This document shows positions 9,146 through 18,539 of a stretch of 64,000 nt of DNA, one piece after another. Source of the stretch: Novosphingobium sp. (GTDB lineage Bacteria > Pseudomonadota > Alphaproteobacteria > Sphingomonadales > Sphingomonadaceae); assembly GCA_017745295.1 (NCBI GenBank), contig JAGHZR010000003.1, forward strand, positions 62,001 to 126,000, written 5' to 3'. Below the pieces are notes generated by a model. It had not been told where the DNA came from. It saw nothing but the letters and a program-made list of their open reading frames with translations, and searched no databases. Position 1 is the stretch's first letter; each line of letters begins with the position of its first letter. Made by a program: the position numbers and the translations under genes.

Positions 9146-9157
9146 ACCTAGGAATTG

Positions 9158-9182
9158 CCCCCGCCGCCGATGGCGGCGGGGG
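9158..9182. terminator. GC-rich hairpin between convergent genes
   Basis: CCCCCGCCGCC and GGCGGCGGGGG are perfect 11-base inverted arms around GAT, between the convergent SDR and TonB-receptor genes. There is no T-run, but the position fits a bidirectional terminator. Confidence 0.7.
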
Positions 9183-9191
9183 ACGCGCAAT

Positions 9192-11447
9192 CTAGAACCG
9201 GTAATCCCAGCTCAGCGTGAAGGTCCGTCCGCGACCGGCGAAGAAGGCCAGGCCGTCGGTCGGCAGGCGGGTGTCGCTGCTGTAGTCGATGTAGAACTTG
9301 TCGAAGAGGTTCTGCACGCTGAGGCTGAGGCCGCCGAGGTCGGTCTGGTAGCGCAGGCTGGCGTCGGTCACGGCATAGCCGCCGAAGTTGTTGCGCTGGT
9401 CCGGCCGGGGCTTGCCGCTGTCGGCCTGGAAGGTTCGCGACAGGTAGAACTGCGTCTGGACGAGCGCCGAAATCCGCCCCTTGGCGTAAGTCGCGTTCAG
9501 GTTGACACGGTCCGGCGAGATGTTCGAACCGTCGAGATCGGTATCGACCACGCCGTCCGGCTTGGCGGAATCGCTGTCGTAGCGACCCTGGATATGGGCA
9601 TAGCCGATCCCGGCGCGAAGGCCGTCGATCGGCAGCTGCGCCTTGAGGTTGATCTCCAGTCCCTGAATTTCCACCCGCTGGCGCTGGACGTCGAAGGTCC
9701 GGTCGGGCCGGGCGATCAGCAGCTGGCCCTTGTCGCTCGACGACCAGAAATAGGCGACCGAAGCGTCCAGCGGGCCGCGCTTTACCTCAAGCCCGATCTC
9801 GCGGTTGTTGGTAACGATCGGCGAGATGTCGAGATAGTCGTCGAGGTCGATGCCGCTGCGGTTCAGCGAGCGGGTGATCCGTCCGATATCCGGCGCGGTG
9901 AAGCCTTCGGCATAGCTCGCATAGGCGCGGATGCCCTGCCAGGGTTCGAGGATCACGCCGCCGTTCAGCAGCAGGTCGCTGAACCTGGGCTTGCCGCCTT
10001 CCACCGCGACGCCGCCGTACGTGGAAAGGCCGCAGGGCGTACCCGCCGGAAGCGAGGCCGAGCAGGCGACGAAAGTCGTCGAGGGCAGCGTGTGGAAATC
10101 GTCGATCTTGATCTGCACGTTTTCCCAGCGCGCGCCGCCCGCGAGGCGCAGCTTGCCGCCCAGCAGCTTGAGATTGAGCTGGCCGAACGGCGCGAGGCTG
10201 CGGAAGTCGCTCGGCGGCACCCAGACGCGTCCCGTGGCGATCAGCGCCTGCTCGGTCTTGTCGAACAGGGCGTCGAAGCCGACGATCGCGGTCAGGTCTT
10301 CGAAGCCGGGCACCGCCCGCTCGTAGCTGAACTTGCCGCCGAGCTTGCGCGAGCGGTTCTGCGACTGGTCGAACAGGGTGCCGACCGGAGCGAGGACGGG
10401 GTCCTGGAAGGTCGCCTGCGGGGCGAGTTCGCCGCCGAAGGTGTCGTGGGTACGGTTGAAGAACAACTGGGTGACGAGGTTGCCGCCGCCGAGGTCCTTG
10501 TCGGTCAGCGACAACGCCAGGCTTTCGGTGCGGCTTGCCGCCGACTTGCCGGGAGGATTGCCGCGCACGGCACTGGTCGGCACGAACGTGGGGTCGGCGG
10601 CGGTCGGGCGGCGACCGGCGAGCGCCACGAAATCACCGTCGCCCTTCATCTCGAAGCGGCTGGCGATCAGGTCGATGCGGGCGCTGGAAGATAGTTCGTA
10701 TCCGAAGCGGGCGAAGAGGTTCGTCGTCTTGGAGTCCTGGGTCTCGCCCTGGGTCAGGTTGAGGCCGACCCGGCGGCCGTGGCCGTCGTAGTAGACGCCG
10801 CGGTTTTCATAGGTCGCGCCGATCGTGGCGTCGAAGGCGCCGGTCTTGTACTGGAGCAGGCCGCCGCCCTTCCAGCCGAGGCCGTCGCCGTGGAAGTCGT
10901 TGTCGGCAGTGCCTTGCAGTAGGACGCGGCCGGACAGGCCTTCCTTCTGCGGCGCGCCTACCGTCATCTGATTGACGATGCCGCCGGTGCCGCCGATGCC
11001 CTGGAGCGCGTTGGAACCGAAGATCAGCTCCACGCGGTCGATGAAGAAGCCGTCGATGGTGAAGCCGTCGCGGCTGCCGTCGCGCAGCGGCGTGGACTGC
11101 GGAATGCCGTTGATCGCATAGAGCGGCGAGCGACCGCGCAGCGTTTCGCCGGCGCCCGAAAGCTTCTGGCGGGTCGGCGAGAAGCTGGGCGTCAGCGTGG
11201 CGACGGCATCGGTGACCGATCCGCCGATCGTCAGCTGCTGGTCGAGCGTGTCCTTGTCGATGATGTCGATGGTCAGCGGCAGGGCCGAAGGCGGCAGCGC
11301 CGAGCGCGCGGCGGTAACGACGATAGCTTCACCCGGCTTTTCGCCGTCCTGCGATGGCGTCGACTGGGCAAGCACCGGCGCCTGTGCCGAGACGATGGAA
11401 ACGAGAGCGATACCCGCAGCAAGCCGGGCAGCGACGATTGGACGCAC
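9192..11447 (-). CDS. TonB-dependent outer-membrane receptor
   Basis: A 751-residue protein with a signal peptide (A-R-L-A-A-G-I-A-L-V, cleavage near V-L-A-Q), a TonB-box-like E-A-I-V-V-T-A-A, a plug domain (R-G-R-S-P-L-Y-A-I-N-G-I-P) and a 22-strand barrel ending in a C-terminal aromatic (W-D-Y-R-F). It should import a chelated ligand across the outer membrane using TonB energy. The Fur-like box upstream suggests a ferric siderophore or haem. GTG 11447 is chosen because AGGGGGA lies seven bases before it; an in-frame GTG at 11480 would add 11 residues before the signal peptide. Confidence 0.88.
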   Translation of the reverse strand: MRPIVAARLAAGIALVSIVSAQAPVLAQSTPSQDGEKPGEAIVVTAARSALPPSALPLTIDIIDKDTLDQQLTIGGSVTDAVATLTPSFSPTRQKLSGAGETLRGRSPLYAINGIPQSTPLRDGSRDGFTIDGFFIDRVELIFGSNALQGIGGTGGIVNQMTVGAPQKEGLSGRVLLQGTADNDFHGDGLGWKGGGLLQYKTGAFDATIGATYENRGVYYDGHGRRVGLNLTQGETQDSKTTNLFARFGYELSSSARIDLIASRFEMKGDGDFVALAGRRPTAADPTFVPTSAVRGNPPGKSAASRTESLALSLTDKDLGGGNLVTQLFFNRTHDTFGGELAPQATFQDPVLAPVGTLFDQSQNRSRKLGGKFSYERAVPGFEDLTAIVGFDALFDKTEQALIATGRVWVPPSDFRSLAPFGQLNLKLLGGKLRLAGGARWENVQIKIDDFHTLPSTTFVACSASLPAGTPCGLSTYGGVAVEGGKPRFSDLLLNGGVILEPWQGIRAYASYAEGFTAPDIGRITRSLNRSGIDLDDYLDISPIVTNNREIGLEVKRGPLDASVAYFWSSSDKGQLLIARPDRTFDVQRQRVEIQGLEINLKAQLPIDGLRAGIGYAHIQGRYDSDSAKPDGVVDTDLDGSNISPDRVNLNATYAKGRISALVQTQFYLSRTFQADSGKPRPDQRNNFGGYAVTDASLRYQTDLGGLSLSVQNLFDKFYIDYSSDTRLPTDGLAFFAGRGRTFTLSWDYRF

Positions 11448-11495
11448 CGAAAGATCCCCCTGATTGGTCTCTATTGGCACGCGCCCTAGTTATGT

Positions 11496-11516
11496 TGCGA
11501 ATGAAAATCAATCGCA
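11496..11516. promoter_or_regulatory. Candidate Fur box upstream of the TonB receptor
   Basis: TGCGA at 11496-11500 and TCGCA at 11512-11516 flank ATGAAAATCA. The inner 19 bases match the classic Fur consensus at 13 of 19 positions by hand alignment. It sits about 50 bp upstream of the receptor start, where repression by Fur-iron would block transcription. Confidence 0.5.
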
Positions 11517-11542
11517 TCTTATCGCTGCTGCGCAAAACAAAT

Positions 11543-11562
11543 GGGGCCGCGCTTGCGGCCCC
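11543..11562 (-). terminator. Rho-independent terminator of the prolyl oligopeptidase gene
   Basis: GGGGCCGC and GCGGCCCC are perfect arms around GCTT. On the minus strand the stem is followed by ATTTGTTTT, a T-rich tract, 10 bases after the peptidase stop codon. Confidence 0.8.
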
Positions 11563-11572
11563 ATCCGTGTCG

Positions 11573-13720
11573 TCATTCGCCGTCCGGTCCCATGAGCTTC
11601 CGGCTGAGGTACGTTACCCAGAGCGCGGCGGTCTTGGCCGACTGGCGGATATCCGCGCCCGAGCCGTGGCCGCCTTCGGTGTTCTCGTAGAAGTAGAACG
11701 GCAAGCCCAGTTCTTCCATCCGCGCGGCGAACTTGCGGGCATGCTGCGGGCCGACGCGGTCGTCGCGGGTCGTGGTGAAGATGTAGGGCTCGGGGTATTT
11801 CACGTCCTTGCGCAGGGCGTGGTAGGGAGAGGTCTTGAGCCAGAACTTGCGCGCTTCCGGATCGGCATAGACGTCGCCGTATTCGCCCTGCCAGCTTGCC
11901 CCGGCGGCGATCTTGCTGATGCGGATCATGTCGAGCAGAGGCACCTGGATGACCACGGCGTTGTAGAGTTCGGGGAACTCGGTCATTTCCACGCCCATCA
12001 GCAAGCCGCCGTTGGAGCCGCCGATGATGCCGAGGCGGCGGGGGGAGGTGATCTTGCGCCCGATCATGTCGCGGGCGACGCTGGCGAAGTCGTCATAGGC
12101 GACCTGGCGCTTGGTCTTGAGCGCGGCCTCGTGCCATTCGGGGCCGAACTCGCCGCCGCCGCGGATGTTCGCGACCGCGAAGGCGCCGCCCCGTTCCATC
12201 CAGAGCTTGCCCTGGATCGTTGCATAGTAGGGCGTCGAACTGGACTGGAAGCCGCCATAGGCATTGAGCAGGACCGGCGTGGACCCGTCGAGCGGGATGT
12301 CCTTGCGGTGGACCAGGAAGTAGGGGATCGCGGTGCCGTCGGTCGATTTCGCCTCGCGCTGCTCGACCACGAGACCCTTGGCGTCGAAGCGGGCGGGCAG
12401 GCTCTTGACCGGCTGGGCCGTGCCCGAGGCCGCGTCCACCAGATAGAGCGTATCGGGCGTGGTGAAGCCTTCCGCCGAGGCGAAGGTGAGGTTGCTGCGG
12501 CTGTCAGCGGAACCGAAGTTCAGCGCCAGCTTGTCAGGCAGGGGCAGGCTGGCGGTGGTCCAGCCGCCGTCGGACTTCGGCGCCAGCGAGAGCAGCCGCC
12601 CGTTGACGTTGTCGAGCACCGAAAGCAGCAGGCGGTCCTTCGTCGCGGAGATCCCGTCGAGCGCTTCCTTCGGTCCCGGCGCCCAGGCGAGCGTGGCCCT
12701 GATCGCTTCGGGATGGGCGCGCACGGCATCCAGCGGAGCGCTCGCCACGGCGCCGCTCGGCAGGTCGCCCCAGGCTTCGTCGAGCCGGAACACGACGCGG
12801 CCGGACACCAGTCCGGCGACCGAGACTTTCTGCGGAATGGCCAGTTCATGGACCTTGCCGTCGCTGCCGACGATCAGGCTCTGCTGGTGAAAGAAGTCGA
12901 TCCCGCGCGAGATCAGCGTCAGGCTGTTGCCCTGCCCATCGTGCATCACCGCCGGGAACGAGCCGACATCGCTCTTCTGCCCGCGATAGATCTCGACCGC
13001 TTCGGAGAGCGGCCGCCCGCGAGTGACGCGCTTGATGACATAGGGGTAGAGCGATTCCGTCACCTCGCCCGGCGTCCATTCGGTGGCGACCAGCAGGTGG
13101 TCGGCGTCTTCCCAGGCTACGCCCTGCTTGGCGCGGGGGATGTGGAAGCCGTCCTTGATGAACGCGCCGGTAGCGAGGTCGAATTCGCGGACTTCCACGG
13201 CATCCTCGCCGCCGTCCGACAGCGAGACGAGGCAGAGCCGCTGCTCCGGCTCCAGACAGTCGGCGCCCTTGTAGACCCAGCTTTTGCCCTCGGCCTTGCC
13301 GAGCGCGTCGATGTCCAGCACGGTTTCCCATTTAGGCTGGGCGCCGCGATAGTCTTCCAGCGAAGTGCGGCGTAGCACGCCGCGCAAGTGCTGCTCGTCC
13401 TGCCAGAAGTTGTAGATGCGCCCGTTCAGGAACATCGGCGCGGGGATGCGGTCCTTGGCGCCGTAGATCGCGAGGGCTTCGTCGTAGAAGGTCTTGTAGC
13501 GGGGATCGGCTTCGAGCCGTTTCTCGGTCGTCGCATTGTGCGCGGCGACCCAGTCCATCGCGCGCTTGCCGTCGAGATCCTCCAGCCAGATCCAGGCATC
13601 CTTGGGGTCGCGCGGATCGGCCGGGGCGACCGGCGCGGCGAAGGCGGGCGCGGCAAAGACGGGCAGGGCGCCGAGAAGGGCGAGCGAAGTGGCAAGCGCG
13701 AAGCGCGTGATCGATTTCAA
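11573..13720 (-). CDS. Prolyl oligopeptidase family serine peptidase (S9A)
   Basis: A 715-residue exported peptidase: signal peptide (A-L-A-T-S-L-A-L-L-G-A-L-P-V-F-A), a beta-propeller domain, and a C-terminal alpha/beta-hydrolase domain. The catalytic serine lies in G-G-S-N-G-G, the aspartate in T-R-D-D-R-V, and the histidine in E-G-G-H-G-S-G. S9A enzymes cut short peptides after proline. The signal peptide places this one in the periplasm, where it may trim peptides for uptake. It is single-gene, ended by its own terminator, and divergent from the large LamG gene. Confidence 0.9.
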   Translation of the reverse strand: MKSITRFALATSLALLGALPVFAAPAFAAPVAPADPRDPKDAWIWLEDLDGKRAMDWVAAHNATTEKRLEADPRYKTFYDEALAIYGAKDRIPAPMFLNGRIYNFWQDEQHLRGVLRRTSLEDYRGAQPKWETVLDIDALGKAEGKSWVYKGADCLEPEQRLCLVSLSDGGEDAVEVREFDLATGAFIKDGFHIPRAKQGVAWEDADHLLVATEWTPGEVTESLYPYVIKRVTRGRPLSEAVEIYRGQKSDVGSFPAVMHDGQGNSLTLISRGIDFFHQQSLIVGSDGKVHELAIPQKVSVAGLVSGRVVFRLDEAWGDLPSGAVASAPLDAVRAHPEAIRATLAWAPGPKEALDGISATKDRLLLSVLDNVNGRLLSLAPKSDGGWTTASLPLPDKLALNFGSADSRSNLTFASAEGFTTPDTLYLVDAASGTAQPVKSLPARFDAKGLVVEQREAKSTDGTAIPYFLVHRKDIPLDGSTPVLLNAYGGFQSSSTPYYATIQGKLWMERGGAFAVANIRGGGEFGPEWHEAALKTKRQVAYDDFASVARDMIGRKITSPRRLGIIGGSNGGLLMGVEMTEFPELYNAVVIQVPLLDMIRISKIAAGASWQGEYGDVYADPEARKFWLKTSPYHALRKDVKYPEPYIFTTTRDDRVGPQHARKFAARMEELGLPFYFYENTEGGHGSGADIRQSAKTAALWVTYLSRKLMGPDGE

Positions 13721-13864
13721 GTGAAAGTCCCCGGAAAGTGTCTGCGCGAAATTCTAGCCGCTGCCGATTTTCATGCAACCGGCTGAAACGGCGGGAGGGG
13801 GCGGGGTAACAGCCATTGACACAAGTTCATCCCGTCCCGCGCACAGGAAACGGGGTTGATCGAG

Positions 13865-13880
13865 ATGATACCGGTGTCAT
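13865..13880. promoter_or_regulatory. LacI-type operator palindrome
   Basis: ATGATACCGGTGTCAT is a 16-bp palindrome with one mismatched pair and a central CCGG, the form expected of LacI/GalR-family operators. It lies 67 bp before the large LamG gene and 145 bp before the divergent peptidase. A LacI-family regulator is encoded at 24671-25723, but any link is inference. Confidence 0.5.
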
Positions 13881-13946
13881 AAGGTTGTCTACGAGCGGAG
13901 ATCGGGGAGAGTGTGCTCCCCGGCCCGGCAAGGGAGAGATATCGGC

Positions 13947-16900
13947 GTGTCGCATTCCGGAAGGCCTATCGTGACCCGGCGGGTCTGTTCGCGGATCGCT
14001 CTGGCGGCGGCCTGTCTGGCGGGGAGCATTGGCGCGCCTGCCCTGGCGCAGGACGCGGATGGCCTGCTGTTCCGGGCGCCGCTCGACAGCGGGTTCGATG
14101 CGACGGCTTCGGGCGGCGCCGCCGCGCCCAATTTCCGGAGCGACGCCTCGATCGTGCCGGACGGCGCCATCGGCGGGGCGGGGCGGTGGTCGGACGGCGG
14201 CTATGTCGCCTGGGAAGCACCCGGCAACATCTACGCCCAGCGCGGCACCCTGTCGTTCTTCTGGCGCAGCCATACTCCGGTGGGCGAGGCGCCTTTCGTG
14301 ATTTTCCGCGCCAGCGCGGGCGATCATTCGAGCTGGGACATGGCCTTCCTGCGCATCGACTGGAACGGCCACGGTTTTGATGCTTTCGTCACCGACGCCA
14401 ATCTCTCGCGGGTGCGGGTCAGCTGGGCGCTGCCGGAGGCGCTCTCCCCCGATGCCTGGCACCACATCGCCTTCGCCTGGGACGAGAACGAGGGCGTGAC
14501 GCTGTTCTGGGACGGCCGGCAAGTCGCCGCCAAACGGCAGGCGGTGGACCTCGACATGGCGCTCGACCAGTTCGGTCTCGCGGGCCGGGTCATCGCGCCG
14601 CATCAGGTGCAGAGCCGCTACAACTTCATGCGCGGCTCCGATCTCGACGATATCCGCGTCTACGACCACATGCTGGAGGGCGCGCAAGTGGCACAGCTGG
14701 CGGCGCGGCAGGAGGTCGCCCCCGCCGCCTCGGCGCCGGACTTGCGCAAGGCCTGGCTCCACCGCTTCGGCTGGGACACGCAAAGCCCGCCGGCGCTGAA
14801 GGACAAGGTCACGACCATCCGCAAGGTCGAATTCGCCGATGCCAAGGACCTCAAGGAATGGATGTGGAAGGGCGTCGACGGCATTGCCGAGACGACCTGG
14901 CCGGGCGTCTACAACCGCTCGCGCCTGCCGGGGCGGGACGATTATTTCCAGCTTCCGGACTGGAACGTCTATGTCGAGGGCGGCAAGACCTATGAATTGA
15001 CGGTGCCGCAGGGGGCCGCTTTCAACCGGGTCGAGATTCGCGGCGCGGCTTATGGCGCGCTGGAGTGGTCGCCGGACGGCAAGGCCTCGTGGGGCAAGCT
15101 GGCGGCGCGGCCCAAGGGCGTGGTGCGCTCGATCACCGATACCGCGACGAAGACGGGCGGCAGCTTGCGTTTCACCAATGTGATGCAGGAACAGCCGATC
15201 CAGGAAATCTGGGCCTACGACATCCACGCCGGGGACGTGCCCAAGGGGACCTTTCAGCTCAGCTATACGGTGCGCGCCGATGCGGCGTCGGACCTCGGCG
15301 CGCTGGAGCGGCTCAATGCGCATATCGCGGGCCGCTATCCGGCGAACGAGCGCTCGACCGTGGTGGCGCTGCCGACGAGCGGGGTGAAGGCGGCGGTCGG
15401 CGCGGGCAGTGCGGGGGCTTCGGGCACGGCGCTGCGTAGCGGGCAGGACCTGCCGCTGGTCCACGTGCTGATCCCCTCGAACTTCGGCGACGCGCCAGCG
15501 GACCGCCCTCTGGCGCGGGCCTGGAACTACGGCTGGGAGAATGTCCACGACGGGTTGGACGGCGTGGCCATCGACCTCCCCGCAATCGACGCCAAGCCCA
15601 ATGCTCAGGGCGTGATCCCGCTCGACATCCGCGTGAAGGACCCGATCTGGCCCGACCGCGACATGATCGACGTGCAGGTCTCGGTCCGCCCCGGAGAGCC
15701 GCGCACGCTCTGGCTGGACCTGCGCGACCGTATCCTGACGGCGGACAGCCTCTATCTGACGGTCGCCTCCGCCGCGCCCGATTTCGGCGCCAAGTCGCTC
15801 GACGGCATGACCGTGCGCATGGTGTTCAAGGACCGGGAGGCGGCGAAAGCGGAACATGTCGCCGACCGCTTCAACCAGGTCAAGGACAACTGGGCTTTCC
15901 TCGTCGAAGAGCATACCGCCTCCAAGCGCGCCGGTCTCTATCGTCGGTTGTATGGCGACATCACCGATCTGCTGCGCGTCGATCCCGGCAATCTGGAAGC
16001 ACGGCGCTACTGGGCGGATATCGGCTATTCCGAGGACCAGCTGCCGCCCTTCGTCCAGCCCGAGGCGCCTTCGGGCGTGCCGCTGTGGGCCTTCCGCCAG
16101 CTGGAGGACCTGAAGCTTACGCGGCAGTTCGTGAACTGGTGGATCGACAATCGGCAAGTGCCCTACGGCGATTTCGGCGGCGGCATTTCCGACGATACCG
16201 ACCTCACCCAGCAATGGCCGGGGCTGGCGCTGATGGGCGTCGATCCGGACAAGATCAACGCCTCGCTGCGGGCGCTCTCGGATGCGGTCTACAGGAACGG
16301 CATGATCGTCGATGGCCTCAGCGCGATCACCACCGACGAATTGCATGTCTACGAGGAGGGCATCAATTCCGACGCCGAGCGGCTCTACCTCAACTGGGGC
16401 GAGCCCAAGGCGGTCGAGCGGATGATGGCCACCGTCAAGGCGCTGGGCAAGGTGATCCGCCGGAATCCGGCGGGGCACATGCACATCGCCTCCAGCTGGT
16501 ACGGCGGGCGCAAGATCTACAACGACGAGCCATGGGCCTGGCAGAAGCCCTATGGCTTCGTCATCATGCACACCCCGGTCCTGCTGGGCACCTTCAACGC
16601 CGACCCCACCGCGCGGGGGCTGGTGACGGGGCTGATCGACGGGCTGCTGGCACACGGCAAGCAGGGCGCGGACGGGCTCTGGACCTTCCCCAACGACATC
16701 AGCTTCCCCCACGACAGCGAGCGCGCGGGCGACGGCGGCGGGGCCTCGCTGCCGATGCAGTCGGCCTGGGCGGCCTGGCGCTTCACCGGCGACGACAAGT
16801 ACTTGCGCCCGGTGGTCGGCCGGGTCGGCAAGGGCAACTTCGGCGCGCTCGGTGAGATCAACGAGAACGCGCTCACCGTGCTCGGCATGCGCGCCGCCAT

Positions 16901-17789
16901 GAAGGACGCGGTGCTGCGCAAGGCCGAGGGCGGCGACGATTTCGCGCGGTTCGAGGCCTGGAACACCACCGGCGACAAGGCCTGGCTGGAAGCGCTCAAC
17001 GCCCACGGCATCGCCGACAAGAGCCAGCACATGTACATGTATACCGAGGGCCACTGGTGGACCGACCGCGTGGATGCGCCGAACGAGCACCTCCAGCGCG
17101 AGCGGCTCGGCGGCATCGCTCTCAAGCGCAACCAGACTTATCCGGGCAATGCGGTAAGCTGGCGTTTCGCCGATCCCGAGGCGGCGGTGAAAGTGGCGAT
17201 CCTGGTGCGCGACGCAACGCCGGAGCAGTTCACGGTCATCGCCCATAACACGACCGCGACGGAGCAGCGCGCGGACATGGGAACATGGAATGTGATGGCG
17301 GGGACCTGGGAGATGACTCAGGGACTGGCAGCGAGCGGCGGGGACAAGGTGCAGGGCGCTATCGCCACCCGCGAGGTCGAATTGGAACGCAGTGGCTCGC
17401 TGCCAGTTTCCTTCGCGCCGGGCGCCACGACAGTCATGACCTTCCGCCTCAAGCAGAAAGCCGCAGTCCAGCCCGAGCATCGCCCGGACCTCGGCATCGG
17501 CGTGGATGACGTGATCCGCAAGGGGAGCAAGCTGTCGGTCACGGTCCACAGCCTCGGCTCGGTCGCCGCGCCGGGCGGGACGCTGACACTGGAGACGCCG
17601 GAGGGCAAGGTCCTCGCCTCCGCCCCGGTGCCCGCGCTGGCGCCGCCGAACGACCTTGCGGCCAAGACGGCGACGGTCTCGCTCACCGTCCCGGCCGGGG
17701 CGCCCAAAGTGCTGCATGTCAGGGTCTCGACGGGCGCACCGGAAGTGACCCGCCGCAACGACGTCGTGATCCTTGGAGAGGCGCAGTGA
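13947..17789 (+). CDS. Large secreted LamG-domain protein, putative carbohydrate-active enzyme
   Basis: A 1280-residue protein with a signal peptide (I-A-L-A-A-A-C-L-A-G, cleavage near A-L-A-Q). Residues ~40-250 form a concanavalin/LamG jelly-roll (A-W-H-H-I-A-F-A-W-D and L-D-D-I-R-V-Y-D-H motifs). A long middle part of beta-rich character follows. Then comes a helical region with W-W-I-D-N-R, Y-G-D-F-G-G-G-I-S-D-D-T-D-L and E-G-H-W-W motifs that looks like an (alpha/alpha) toroid of the kind seen in polysaccharide lyases and glycosidases. No exact family is recognised, so the catalytic role is inference. GTG 13947 has GGGAGAG eight bases upstream. Its stop overlaps the next gene's start. Confidence 0.65.
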   Translation: MSHSGRPIVTRRVCSRIALAAACLAGSIGAPALAQDADGLLFRAPLDSGFDATASGGAAAPNFRSDASIVPDGAIGGAGRWSDGGYVAWEAPGNIYAQRGTLSFFWRSHTPVGEAPFVIFRASAGDHSSWDMAFLRIDWNGHGFDAFVTDANLSRVRVSWALPEALSPDAWHHIAFAWDENEGVTLFWDGRQVAAKRQAVDLDMALDQFGLAGRVIAPHQVQSRYNFMRGSDLDDIRVYDHMLEGAQVAQLAARQEVAPAASAPDLRKAWLHRFGWDTQSPPALKDKVTTIRKVEFADAKDLKEWMWKGVDGIAETTWPGVYNRSRLPGRDDYFQLPDWNVYVEGGKTYELTVPQGAAFNRVEIRGAAYGALEWSPDGKASWGKLAARPKGVVRSITDTATKTGGSLRFTNVMQEQPIQEIWAYDIHAGDVPKGTFQLSYTVRADAASDLGALERLNAHIAGRYPANERSTVVALPTSGVKAAVGAGSAGASGTALRSGQDLPLVHVLIPSNFGDAPADRPLARAWNYGWENVHDGLDGVAIDLPAIDAKPNAQGVIPLDIRVKDPIWPDRDMIDVQVSVRPGEPRTLWLDLRDRILTADSLYLTVASAAPDFGAKSLDGMTVRMVFKDREAAKAEHVADRFNQVKDNWAFLVEEHTASKRAGLYRRLYGDITDLLRVDPGNLEARRYWADIGYSEDQLPPFVQPEAPSGVPLWAFRQLEDLKLTRQFVNWWIDNRQVPYGDFGGGISDDTDLTQQWPGLALMGVDPDKINASLRALSDAVYRNGMIVDGLSAITTDELHVYEEGINSDAERLYLNWGEPKAVERMMATVKALGKVIRRNPAGHMHIASSWYGGRKIYNDEPWAWQKPYGFVIMHTPVLLGTFNADPTARGLVTGLIDGLLAHGKQGADGLWTFPNDISFPHDSERAGDGGGASLPMQSAWAAWRFTGDDKYLRPVVGRVGKGNFGALGEINENALTVLGMRAAMKDAVLRKAEGGDDFARFEAWNTTGDKAWLEALNAHGIADKSQHMYMYTEGHWWTDRVDAPNEHLQRERLGGIALKRNQTYPGNAVSWRFADPEAAVKVAILVRDATPEQFTVIAHNTTATEQRADMGTWNVMAGTWEMTQGLAASGGDKVQGAIATREVELERSGSLPVSFAPGATTVMTFRLKQKAAVQPEHRPDLGIGVDDVIRKGSKLSVTVHSLGSVAAPGGTLTLETPEGKVLASAPVPALAPPNDLAAKTATVSLTVPAGAPKVLHVRVSTGAPEVTRRNDVVILGEAQ

Positions 17790-18430
17790 TGCGGCGGTGG
17801 GGCCTGGCTCTGCTGGTGCTGGCGGCGCTGCCTGCCTCGGTGCAGGCCAGGCAGCAGATCTGGAAGTTCGACCGCCTCGACCGCATCGGCGGGCTTAGAA
17901 CGCAAGTCATCGGCCAACCCAGAGTGGAGCAAGGTGCCACGGTCTTCGACGGACAGGACGACGCGATCTACCTGCCGCGCCATCCACTGGCCGGTGCGCG
18001 GGCCTTCACCGTGGAGGCGGTGTTCCGCCCCGACGGCGGCGCGTTCGAGCAGCGCTGGCTCCACCTCGCCTCGGACGATCCGGCGAACCAGACGCGCCTG
18101 CTGTTCGAGATCCGCGTGGCCGGGGATGAATGGTATCTCGATAGCTTCATCAAGGGGAGAGGATATGCGCAAGTCCTGATCGATCCGGCGAAGCGCCATC
18201 CGCTCCGCCGCTGGTATCACGTCGCCCAGACCTTCGACGGGACGACGTATCGCAGCTATGTCGACGGCGTGCTCGAAGGCGAGGCGAAAGTGGCGGGCTT
18301 CATTCCGCAAGGGCCGGGCAATACTTCGGTCGGGGTGCGCTACAACCGGGTGAATTTCTTCCACGGTGCGGTGCGGCTGGCGCGTTTCACCGATCGTGCC
18401 TTGCCGCCGGAGCGATTCTTGCGGAAATAA
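17789..18430 (+). CDS. Small secreted LamG/concanavalin-like protein
   Basis: A 213-residue protein with a signal peptide (L-A-L-L-V-L-A-A-L-P-A-S-V-Q-A) and a single LamG-like fold: F-D-G-Q-D-D-A-I-Y-L near the start, F-T-V-E-A-V-F-R-P, and R-W-Y-H-V-A-Q-T-F-D-G-T, which parallels the H-H-I-A-F-A-W-D segment of the upstream protein. Such domains bind glycans or calcium. TGATG coupling to the large LamG gene implies a shared role, probably in handling the same polysaccharide. ATG 17789 is preferred to GTG 17786. Confidence 0.65.
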   Translation: MRRWGLALLVLAALPASVQARQQIWKFDRLDRIGGLRTQVIGQPRVEQGATVFDGQDDAIYLPRHPLAGARAFTVEAVFRPDGGAFEQRWLHLASDDPANQTRLLFEIRVAGDEWYLDSFIKGRGYAQVLIDPAKRHPLRRWYHVAQTFDGTTYRSYVDGVLEGEAKVAGFIPQGPGNTSVGVRYNRVNFFHGAVRLARFTDRALPPERFLRK

Positions 18431-18539
18431 TTTATCGACGATCAATTTTTAAATTGAACACAAGATATTTTCCATTACCCTTTCAGCACAAGGTTTTTCC
18501 CTGCGCGCGCAGGCGGAATGCAGGAAGAAAGGGAACGCG

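Noticed and set aside
13827..17717. A 1296-codon open frame on the minus strand opposite the LamG gene
   Set aside because: It is rich in Arg, His and Gly with low-complexity runs and no domain, typical of the antisense of a high-GC gene. The plus frame has a signal peptide and recognisable domains.
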